NCBI GenBank assembly: GCA_002431635.1
Contig: DJGH01000001.1
Location: 49,571 to 59,276, forward strand
Direction: 5' to 3'
From: Petrotoga sp. UBA5851
GTDB taxonomy: Bacteria > Thermotogota > Thermotogae > Petrotogales > Petrotogaceae
DNA length: 9,706 nucleotides
The translations under genes were made by a program, and so were the position numbers. Below, piece by piece: positions 1-6,186 of the stretch (positions are counted from its first letter, which is position 1; every line of letters begins with the position of its first letter). The notes below the pieces were generated by a model, which made no database searches, was not told the DNA's origin, and saw only the letters and a program-made list of their open reading frames with translations.

Positions 1-267
1 GTATCCGGCAGGCTCATTAGGATGAGTTCCTCCTAGAATAACGGCTGTTCCTCCAGGTTCATTCCCTTGCAGTATAAATACCTCGGTGTCCATAACCGTA
101 TTTTTTATACCATCAAAGTATGAGCTGAGCATGGTTCTTTGTGCAACACCGCTGCCAGAGAAAATCTTTTCGCTTTCTGTCTGACTTTTATAATAAACAA
201 ATGTATAGATACTCATCAAAAAACTGCATAAAACAAACAGCCAAAAACGATAATTAGTTTTTTTCAT
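1..267 (-). CDS. Aspartoacylase/succinylglutamate desuccinylase-like protein, N-terminal part (cut by window edge)
   Basis: This is an 89-codon open frame that starts at ATG 267 and runs off the left edge. The N-terminus has a hydrophobic segment (about residues 8-25), so the protein is either exported or membrane-anchored. Residues 47-88 match the zinc hydrolase at 1754-2794: LSSYFDGIKNT, then TEVFILQGNEPGG, then GGTHPNEPAG. The last motif carries the first two expected zinc ligands of the AspA/AstE (M14-like) fold, H82 and E85. The remaining ligand and the catalytic Glu would lie outside the window. The start follows the stop of the 49-residue ORF by one base (TAAAATG), and the SD-like GGCGTGAG overlaps that ORF's end, so translation is probably coupled. 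It is a paralogue of the second hydrolase in the same operon. The family call is fairly sure; the substrate is unknown. Confidence 0.8.
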   Translation of the reverse strand, partial: MKKTNYRFWLFVLCSFLMSIYTFVYYKSQTESEKIFSGSGVAQRTMLSSYFDGIKNTVMDTEVFILQGNEPGGTAVILGGTHPNEPAGY

Positions 268-268
268 T

Positions 269-418
269 TTATCTCACGCCCAGAACTTTCAAAATCCAGG
301 GAACAGCTATCATTACACCCATAATCCATTCGTACCTTTTTTCTCTTGATTTTTTCATTGAAACTATAAGAACTATCAAAAAGTAAACCAGAATGACCAG
401 ATATACTATTCTAAGCAT
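269..418 (-). CDS. Small 49-residue membrane protein, translationally coupled
   Basis: This is a short frame from ATG 418 to TAA 269. The start overlaps the end of the permease gene by 8 bases (ATGCTTAG on the coding strand), and the stop lies one base before the next ATG. The protein has two hydrophobic segments (about residues 4-19 and 31-46) separated by a basic stretch, MKKSREKRYE. It begins MLRIVYLVILVYF and ends WILKVLGVR. That gives a plausible two-helix hairpin or one helix plus an amphipathic segment. I do not recognise a family. The exact fit between two genes, with overlap on one side and a one-base gap on the other, argues for a real gene. Its position next to a lone DctM-like permease suggests an accessory subunit, although it is far shorter than a DctQ subunit (about 150-200 residues with four helices). 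A leader-like role in coupling translation is the alternative. Confidence 0.65.
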   Translation of the reverse strand: MLRIVYLVILVYFLIVLIVSMKKSREKRYEWIMGVMIAVPWILKVLGVR

Positions 419-1745
419 TTTTATCGCCTCGCCTGTATCTGAGAACATCCAACAGATATATAATCAAAAGAGTTATACCTGCAGTAACGCTAAAAATCAG
501 GATATTATTCATAACTCCTTTTAAGCTTCTGGAAAAGATTATTATTGAAACAGAGTACACTATTGTGACTAAAATAGGTACAATAGACTGCTTAACTATA
601 CCAAAGTACTTCTTTTCGCCTATCAGTCCAGCTGAAAAGTTTGCTGCCAGTGAGTTTGGAGGCATCATATCGCCTAATGCTGCAAGCATTGATATACATG
701 CTGCAATTATAATATCGTTGCCTCCTATAAAAGCAAGAAGGAACGGCACTCCAAGCACAGAAGCCGAACCATAGCAGGATACCGCACCGAAAAGCGGAAC
801 ACCTAAACCAACCGTAAAATAAAGCATATAGTTAGGAAGATTTATCAGTGAGCTTACTATAAATCCACGAACTCCTGTCATAGTCATCACCTGTATGAAC
901 ATTCCTACACCTATAAGTATGGACATTATGGAAAGACCGCTTGAAATGGCTTTTACACTCATTTTGAAATAGTTGTATTTTTTGGCTCCGACAAGTGAGA
1001 AAAGCGATGATATCATAAATATAAGAGGCATACCCAATGATGGAATTACCCTGGCACTTTCAAGAACCAAAAGCAGTATAAGAACAACAAGAGGAGTATA
1101 TACCCAAAACGACGCTTTTACAAATACAACATCCTTTTTCTGTATCGGCTTAAGCTCTTTTCTACAAAGAAATAGCGTTGTAAAAAGAGCTAAAGGAATA
1201 GTTATCCATAAAAGAGGTGTTGTAAAGCCCATGTACGGCATATCCACTCCCTGACCTATTATCATAACAGGTATATTAACAGGGGGTGCAATCATACCAA
1301 ATACCGAAGACATGGCAACAATCCCCATAGCCCTGTTTTTACTCAGACCCATCTTAAGCAGAACAGGCGATGCGATTGCTCCGGTGGTGAGGACGGCTGC
1401 TATTGAAGAACCGGTTATCATACCTGCACTCATTATAAACAGAGTCATAAGAACCATAAGAAAAAGAGGTCTGTTGTAAAATCTTCTTACTATCGCATTA
1501 GCAAGATTCTCCAGCATACCTGATTCATTTATCGAATTCATAAATATCATAGCCGATGCAATAACCATTATTGCATCAAAGTATCCGAATGCGCCTTCAA
1601 ATATCTTTGCCAAAGAAAAACCCATTCCTGAAACAGGCATGGCTACAATAGCACTTGCAGCAAGCGCAAGTCCTATCGGAACTTTTTTAAATGTCAGAAG
1701 CAGAAAAACTCCTATCATTATCAAAAAAACTAACCACTCCATCAT
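411..1745 (-). CDS. DctM-like large permease (TRAP / ion-transporter superfamily)
   Basis: This is a 444-residue integral membrane protein with roughly 11-12 hydrophobic segments, a normal length for a TRAP large permease. It shows the two inverted half-repeats of the family. The first half carries TGSSIAAVLTTGAIASP (111-127) followed by APPVN (153-157). The second carries CYGSASVLGVP (324-334) followed by MPPNS (361-365). Such paired polar loops form the substrate and sodium site in DctM/SiaM-type and related transporters. Substrates of the superfamily are mostly carboxylates. No canonical DctP binding protein or DctQ small subunit is present in the window, so it may act alone, use the exported protein at 2838-3380, or pair with the 49-residue protein. 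The start is ATG 1745 or the adjacent ATG 1742, eight bases after the upstream stop; the SD is weak, so coupling is likely. The superfamily is well supported, but true TRAP membership is uncertain. Confidence 0.8.
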   Translation of the reverse strand: MMEWLVFLIMIGVFLLLTFKKVPIGLALAASAIVAMPVSGMGFSLAKIFEGAFGYFDAIMVIASAMIFMNSINESGMLENLANAIVRRFYNRPLFLMVLMTLFIMSAGMITGSSIAAVLTTGAIASPVLLKMGLSKNRAMGIVAMSSVFGMIAPPVNIPVMIIGQGVDMPYMGFTTPLLWITIPLALFTTLFLCRKELKPIQKKDVVFVKASFWVYTPLVVLILLLVLESARVIPSLGMPLIFMISSLFSLVGAKKYNYFKMSVKAISSGLSIMSILIGVGMFIQVMTMTGVRGFIVSSLINLPNYMLYFTVGLGVPLFGAVSCYGSASVLGVPFLLAFIGGNDIIIAACISMLAALGDMMPPNSLAANFSAGLIGEKKYFGIVKQSIVPILVTIVYSVSIIIFSRSLKGVMNNILIFSVTAGITLLIIYLLDVLRYRRGDKNA

Positions 1746-1753
1746 ATCACTGC

Positions 1754-2794
1754 TCAGTTGTAAAATCCGAAAAGATTATCGGATATTTCATCGTATGAAG
1801 GTATATTTTGAATAATTATCTCCTTTTCATAGAACATAGGAAGGTAATCGCACAAAAGCCTGAATGTCTCAACCTGTACAGCTACTCTGTGACTCAAAGG
1901 ATACTGGGCATCATTTATAACATCTGCAAGACCCTGCCTTGACCAACCGTCATAATCCCCGTAATCCTGTCCGGGATTGGGAGTCTCCGACAGAAAAGCT
2001 ATTGCTTCTGTTTGATCACCTATCTCTTTATGTGAAAGTCCCCTGAACTCCTTACTGGACTGCTCAAGTTTAAAACCAAGATCATGCTGCTCAAGATCAA
2101 GCATAACCATTGCTCCCATATCTATATTCTTCGGATTGCATACGAGAGTATAGGCTAGTCTTGATTTTGTACCTGCTTCATGCATATCAAGCACCATATC
2201 TATCTTTTCTTTTCTTATAAGTTCAAATATGCCGTAACTTATCTTTTCTGTAAGAGTTCCCTCAGGATTTCCTGGATGGACTCTATTCAGATTTCTTGCC
2301 TCGGCACCTTCAAATTCCAGTTCAGTTCCTGGATATCTATATTTTTCAGGATCATTTCCCTGGTGCATCGGATTGGTTCTTCTGCTTCCATAACTTACCA
2401 CTCTTTTTCCGCTCTGAGTTTCAAACTCTACCCAATCAGGAGTTCCGGCAACAAGTTTTTCATGATATGTGGCATTGCTGTTGTTAGCCCTTACGATTAC
2501 ATAAAGCGTGCCTTTCTGAACATTGGCTCTTTCAACATACATCATGGCTGCCATTATCCCTGAAATCTCATTTCCGTGTGTTCCTCCAAGCAGCAAAGCG
2601 CTTGCTCCTGGTTCTTTTCCCTTAAGCACATATACTTTTGTATCCCCCCATGTATCCTTGAGACCAGAAAAATAATCAGAAAGCCATTTTTCTTCTGTCA
2701 CACCGTAGCCTGGCCTTACGTCGCTGTAAAAAGGAACAGCAAAAATTGAAATTGACATTATTACTATGAGTGTCATTAATATAATGTTTTTCAT
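1754..2794 (-). CDS. Exported aspartoacylase/succinylglutamate desuccinylase-like zinc hydrolase (M14-like)
   Basis: This is a 346-residue protein with an N-terminal signal peptide, cleavage predicted after A19 (SIFA|VP), so it should act outside the cytoplasmic membrane. It has the M14-like zinc-hydrolase pattern: H73 and E76 in GGTHGNE and H205 in LDMHEAG as zinc ligands, NLNRVHPG (168-175) as the substrate-binding Asn-Arg element, and E270 in SETPNPGQ as the probable catalytic glutamate (compare VEVGPQ in aspartoacylases). The family hydrolyses amides of N-acylated amino acids or removes C-terminal residues. Export is unusual for classical AstE or aspartoacylase, which are cytoplasmic, so this is a periplasmic branch. 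A strong SD (AGGAGGAG) precedes ATG 2794, directly after a stem-loop. The gene sits between the DUF6305-like gene and the permease, suggesting it makes the transported product. The exact substrate is unknown. Confidence 0.85.
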   Translation of the reverse strand: MKNIILMTLIVIMSISIFAVPFYSDVRPGYGVTEEKWLSDYFSGLKDTWGDTKVYVLKGKEPGASALLLGGTHGNEISGIMAAMMYVERANVQKGTLYVIVRANNSNATYHEKLVAGTPDWVEFETQSGKRVVSYGSRRTNPMHQGNDPEKYRYPGTELEFEGAEARNLNRVHPGNPEGTLTEKISYGIFELIRKEKIDMVLDMHEAGTKSRLAYTLVCNPKNIDMGAMVMLDLEQHDLGFKLEQSSKEFRGLSHKEIGDQTEAIAFLSETPNPGQDYGDYDGWSRQGLADVINDAQYPLSHRVAVQVETFRLLCDYLPMFYEKEIIIQNIPSYDEISDNLFGFYN

Positions 2795-2807
2795 TTATTC
2801 TCCTCCT

Positions 2808-2833
2808 AAAAAACATGGGGGCACTTGGCCCCC
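2808..2833 (-). terminator. Intercistronic terminator-like stem-loop before the exported hydrolase gene
   Basis: On the transcribed strand, GGGGGC - CAAGT - GCCCCC is followed by ATG and then TTTTTT, ending immediately before the SD of the next gene. The arms lie at 2828-2833 and 2817-2822, the loop at 2823-2827 and the U-tract at 2808-2813. Six perfect G-C pairs and a T run three bases later fit a partial terminator. It probably reduces expression of the downstream genes relative to the two upstream exported proteins, or it protects the upstream mRNA 3' end. No separate promoter is apparent between the genes. Confidence 0.6.
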
Positions 2834-2837
2834 TATT

Positions 2838-3380
2838 CTATTTTATTATTTCTGAAAGTATAGGCTGTATGGCTGAAACCTTATCAAAAAATGCGATAGG
2901 AGTTTTCTTTGGTTCAGCAAGCTTATTGAACTTCCCGTCTTCATTTCCTGAATTCACAATTATATAGAGTGATGAGTACGGAGCTATTAACTCTGCGAGC
3001 TTGTCACTTGTAGAACCCCTTCTTGAAGCTCCTTCGATATGAGCAAGAATAACCGGAATACCCAACTCTTTTGCTTTATCAAGTATAGTCTGAACTCTTG
3101 CCATTTCCTTGTCGTTATCAAGTCCTGCGGCACCAAGCCCTTTTGTACTTGCCCCAACCACAATCATTACCGATTTGAATGATGAAAGCTTTTCTGCTTT
3201 TGCCACACCGTCATACTCAAACTTTATCTTTGCTTTGGTAGATAGGACTTTAAGCTGAACAGCCCCTGCACTCTGACCTGCAGAGGTTATGAGCAGCGGA
3301 CCGGAAAAAACTGGGTAATCGCCTGCCCAAACCAAGGCTAAAGCAAAAATTACCGTAATAACTGCTATAATTTTTTTCAT
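2838..3380 (-). CDS. Small exported protein resembling DUF6305
   Basis: This is a 180-residue protein with a signal peptide, cleavage predicted after A19 (VWA|GD), so the mature form is about 161 residues in the periplasm. The mature part alternates strands and helices as in an alpha/beta (Rossmann or flavodoxin-like) fold. Glycine-rich turns include ITSAGQSAG (31-39), VVGASTKGLGAAG (74-86) and IIVNSGNEDG (140-149), with GIPVILAHIEG (107-117) and SRRGSTSD (119-126) between them. It resembles what I recall as the DUF6305 family; that assignment is from memory and only moderately sure. No enzymatic residues are obvious. A good SD (AAGGAG) precedes ATG 3380. Its place between two exported hydrolases and a permease suggests a ligand-binding or accessory role. 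It is much smaller than a DctP protein (about 320 residues). Confidence 0.75.
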   Translation of the reverse strand: MKKIIAVITVIFALALVWAGDYPVFSGPLLITSAGQSAGAVQLKVLSTKAKIKFEYDGVAKAEKLSSFKSVMIVVGASTKGLGAAGLDNDKEMARVQTILDKAKELGIPVILAHIEGASRRGSTSDKLAELIAPYSSLYIIVNSGNEDGKFNKLAEPKKTPIAFFDKVSAIQPILSEIIK

Positions 3381-3409
3381 AAAATCACTCCTTATCTATA
3401 AGTGCTCTT

Positions 3410-5170
3410 TCACCACTGAGGTGCGGAAGCTCCGCCTTCCCTTCTGAATGAACCTATTCCAAGAAGGGTTCCGTCAGAGTATCTGTATACTATATTCGGA
3501 CCTCCGAAATAAAGGTCAAGCGGTCCCTTTTCAATTATGTTATATCCGTAATAGTTTTTAAGTGCCTCTATTGTTGCCTTAGGATATCCGCCTTCAATGG
3601 TAAGCGAATCCTCGGTATCGTATGTAGTGAACTTGGGTGTTTTCATTGCCAAAGCCACAGGCATCTTCAGATCAACAACATTTACAATTATCTGAATAAG
3701 TGTGGAGGTTATCCTTGAAGAACCTGGTGAACCAGCTACCATGAGAACCTCGCCTTGTGGACTCTCCACTATTGTAGGAACTATTATTGTAAGCGGCCTT
3801 CTTCCGGAAATAAGTTCGTTCGGACTTCCGGAATATGTGCTGAAGTTCTGCATTTCGTTGTTCATAGCAAAACCTGTGCCGGGAATAACGTTTCCTCCTC
3901 CGAAGAAAGAACTAAGGGTTTGGGTTACCGATACAGCATTTCCTTCTTTGTCAACCACACTGTAATGAGTGGTGGAAGGAGATTCATATACCACTTCACT
4001 GGCAACAGACTTTTGATTTGCTTTTGCAAGAATATTTTCAAGGAAAGTTTCATTATTTTCATAAAGCATAGGTTCGCCCGCCATGGTCAGTACGTCGATC
4101 TTATCTTTTCTGGGAAGAGCCTTATCCAGAGGGATCTTTACAAACATGGACTTTGCATATTCCTTTGAAAGCAATCCCTTTACCGGCATATTGGGAGCAT
4201 CGCCCAGATACATTCTCTTATCTACCTGGCCAAGGAATATTGAATCAGCAACAAGGTGAACAAATAACGGATCATCCCAGCTGAGCTTAGACAGATTAAA
4301 GTTTTCAAGAATGTTGAGAACTTCAATAAGAGTTACTCCGCCTACTGGTGGTGGCGCCGTAATAACCTTGTAGCCTCTGTAATTTCCTACAACAGGCTCT
4401 TTTACAATAGCTTTATATCCGGCAAGATCTTCTTTGGTTATTGCACCGCCGTTTTTTGCATAAAAATCAGCAATTTTATCTGCTATCTCTCCTTTATAAA
4501 AAGCATCTATACCGCCTTTTGCAAGAATTTCAAGCGTATCGGCAAGCACTGGATTTTTAAATATATCTCCTTCGTTATACAAAAGACCTTCGTTGGTGAA
4601 GATGTCTGTACCTTCGCCAGGATCATCAAGAAGCTTCTTATAATTATCCGATAACGTCTGTGCAAAGGTAGTGTTTATTACAAACCCTTCACGTGCCAGC
4701 TTTATTGTAGGAGCAAGAACATCTTCGAGCTTCATGGTTCCCCATTCTTCAAGTGCAGTTATTAAACCGTATGGAATTCCAGGGATACAAGCGGAAAGAG
4801 TTCCGTTTGCAGGAAGCTTGGCCCATTTGGCGGGATTCTTAGGATCCTTGTACTTGCTGAGATCCCCAGGAGCAGTTGATTTAAAATCAATTGCTATTGA
4901 CTGACCGTCTTTGGTTCTTATTATCATGACACCTTCACCGCCAAGACTAGACGCATATGGTTCCACCAAACCAAGCGCAAAACCTACGGCTACTGCTGCA
5001 TCAACTGCATTTCCTCCATTTGCGATTATCTGTGCTCCTATTTCGGCTGCATATGGACTCGCACAGGCTACCATACCGTCTTTACCGGCAACAACCTGCG
5101 AAGTGGTAACTGTTGCAAAGATAGATACACACAACAGTACTGTTAGAAACAGCGATATACTTCTTTTCAT
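3410..5170 (-). CDS. Exported gamma-glutamyltransferase-like Ntn hydrolase with an atypical substrate pocket
   Basis: This is a 586-residue preproprotein with a signal peptide (cleavage predicted after A19, SIFA|TV) and full-length GGT architecture. Autocatalytic cleavage is expected before T400 in STTHYSVVD, giving a large chain (about 20-399) and a 187-residue small chain with T400 as nucleophile. Family landmarks include GGNAVDAAVAVG (52-63), APPPVGG (272-278), GRRPL (456-460) and GSPGSSR (480-486), where G483 would supply part of the oxyanion hole. The segment after FS (443-444) is short, so the lid loop of E. coli GGT is absent. Several residues that bind the glutamyl moiety in E. coli GGT differ: R114 to K97, N411 to S420, D433 to N442, S462/S463 to T461/I462 and G484 to S484. 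The call as a GGT-family amidase is sure; true gamma-glutamyl specificity is doubtful. It is the first gene of its operon, with SD-like GGGGGTGGAG before ATG 5170. Confidence 0.9.
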   Translation of the reverse strand: MKRSISLFLTVLLCVSIFATVTTSQVVAGKDGMVACASPYAAEIGAQIIANGGNAVDAAVAVGFALGLVEPYASSLGGEGVMIIRTKDGQSIAIDFKSTAPGDLSKYKDPKNPAKWAKLPANGTLSACIPGIPYGLITALEEWGTMKLEDVLAPTIKLAREGFVINTTFAQTLSDNYKKLLDDPGEGTDIFTNEGLLYNEGDIFKNPVLADTLEILAKGGIDAFYKGEIADKIADFYAKNGGAITKEDLAGYKAIVKEPVVGNYRGYKVITAPPPVGGVTLIEVLNILENFNLSKLSWDDPLFVHLVADSIFLGQVDKRMYLGDAPNMPVKGLLSKEYAKSMFVKIPLDKALPRKDKIDVLTMAGEPMLYENNETFLENILAKANQKSVASEVVYESPSTTHYSVVDKEGNAVSVTQTLSSFFGGGNVIPGTGFAMNNEMQNFSTYSGSPNELISGRRPLTIIVPTIVESPQGEVLMVAGSPGSSRITSTLIQIIVNVVDLKMPVALAMKTPKFTTYDTEDSLTIEGGYPKATIEALKNYYGYNIIEKGPLDLYFGGPNIVYRYSDGTLLGIGSFRREGGASAPQW

Positions 5171-5195
5171 ACTCCACCCCCTGAGAACAATTATT

Positions 5196-5212
5196 AAGAC
5201 TTTAACAGTCTT
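5196..5212. repeat. Short inverted repeat in the GGT-operon leader
   Basis: AAGACT - TTAAC - AGTCTT has 6-bp perfect arms and a 5-bp centre. It lies just downstream of the predicted -10 element, around the expected transcription start of the GGT operon. It could be an operator or a weak 5' mRNA hairpin. It does not match the palindrome at 8467-8489, so the two operons are probably not controlled by the same protein through these sites. Confidence 0.4.
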
Positions 5213-5219
5213 TCCTACA

Positions 5220-5228
5220 ATTATATCA
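5220..5228 (-). promoter_or_regulatory. Extended -10 promoter for the GGT operon
   Basis: The minus strand reads TGATATAAT, a perfect extended -10 element (TGn + TATAAT), about 50 bases before the GGT start codon. No convincing -35 hexamer lies 16-18 bases upstream, which is tolerated with an extended -10. The predicted start is near 5212. No obvious terminator for the preceding permease gene was found in this 191-base gap, so some readthrough from the sugar operon is possible. Confidence 0.6.
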
Positions 5229-5361
5229 CACGATAAATTAATCCGTTTTCTGTTAACTTTGAATATGCATAATAAGTACTAAGTCTCAGAATCATTTAAA
5301 GGTCAAAATCAGCATTTTTCTATCACAGAAAACTATTTTCTTTAGTCTACCCGAAATCTTA

Positions 5362-6186
5362 TTACCCCTTGACCGATCCGGCCAAAAGACCTTTTATAAA
5401 GTACTTTCCCAAAAAGATATATACAAGAAGGGTTGGAAGAGCTGCAATAAGCGCTCCCGCCATCTGCACATTCCATTGAACCACCTGGCTTCCGGCCAGA
5501 TTTACAAGGGCTACAGTAATAGGCTGTTGTGAGGGGTTATTTGTAACTGTGACTGCAAAAAGAAATTCATTCCAGATATTAGTAAACTGCCATATGGCGA
5601 CTACAACAAACCCCGGAACCGAAATTGGAAGGAGAACTCTTGCGTATGTATCCATAAAACCTGCACCGTCTATAGATGAAGCTTCTATAAGCTCATTTGG
5701 TATCTCATCGTAATAATTCCTGAAAATAAGAGTTGTTATAGGTATGCCATAAATGACATGCACCATGATAAGCGCTGTTATGCTCCCATAGATCCCAATA
5801 CTTTGAAGAAATCTTATTAATGGAAATATGATGCTCTGATAAGGAATGAACATACCGAAAAGTATCAGTGCGAAAAAAACGTTTGAATACCGGAACTTCA
5901 GTTTTGAAAATGCATATCCGTTAATCGAACCAATAAAAGAAGATATGATTGTAGCCGGAACTGTCAGTACAAAACTGTTAAGAATATTTGGCGATAACTT
6001 TTTAAAGGCTTGTATAAAACCTTCAAATGAAGTTTTGGACGGAAACTCCCACATGCGCGAAACCGACACCTCTGTAAAAGGTCTAAGGCTTGCGGCAAGT
6101 GCTATATAAAAAGGCACTAAAAAAATGCCTGCTACAATAAATAGAATTAAGTATGTCAGCACCTGGGATATTTTGGATGTTTTCAT
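5362..6186 (-). CDS. Carbohydrate ABC transporter permease, MalG type (CUT1), probably glucose
   Basis: This is a 274-residue inner-membrane permease with about six hydrophobic segments, a normal length for a MalG-type subunit. The EAA loop that contacts the ATPase is at 168-187, with core EASSIDGAGF then VLLP. The C-terminus KYFIKGLLAGSVKG is the classical ending of MalG-type proteins (FIKGLTxGAVKG), reaching into the ATPase dimer. The start ATG 6186 shares its A with the stop of the preceding permease (TGATG), indicating coupled translation and stoichiometric synthesis. An SD-like AAAGGGG lies 11 bases upstream of the ATG. The substrate is inferred from the binding protein of the same operon. 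This is the last gene of the sugar operon, and no ATPase gene follows it. Confidence 0.92.
   Translation of the reverse strand: MKTSKISQVLTYLILFIVAGIFLVPFYIALAASLRPFTEVSVSRMWEFPSKTSFEGFIQAFKKLSPNILNSFVLTVPATIISSFIGSINGYAFSKLKFRYSNVFFALILFGMFIPYQSIIFPLIRFLQSIGIYGSITALIMVHVIYGIPITTLIFRNYYDEIPNELIEASSIDGAGFMDTYARVLLPISVPGFVVVAIWQFTNIWNEFLFAVTVTNNPSQQPITVALVNLAGSQVVQWNVQMAGALIAALPTLLVYIFLGKYFIKGLLAGSVKG

Noticed and set aside
5327..5341. AGAAAA-CTA-TTTTCT hairpin downstream of the MalG-type gene as a terminator
   Set aside because: All but one pair in each arm is A-T, and no clean T-run follows on the minus strand. It is too weak to call a terminator.
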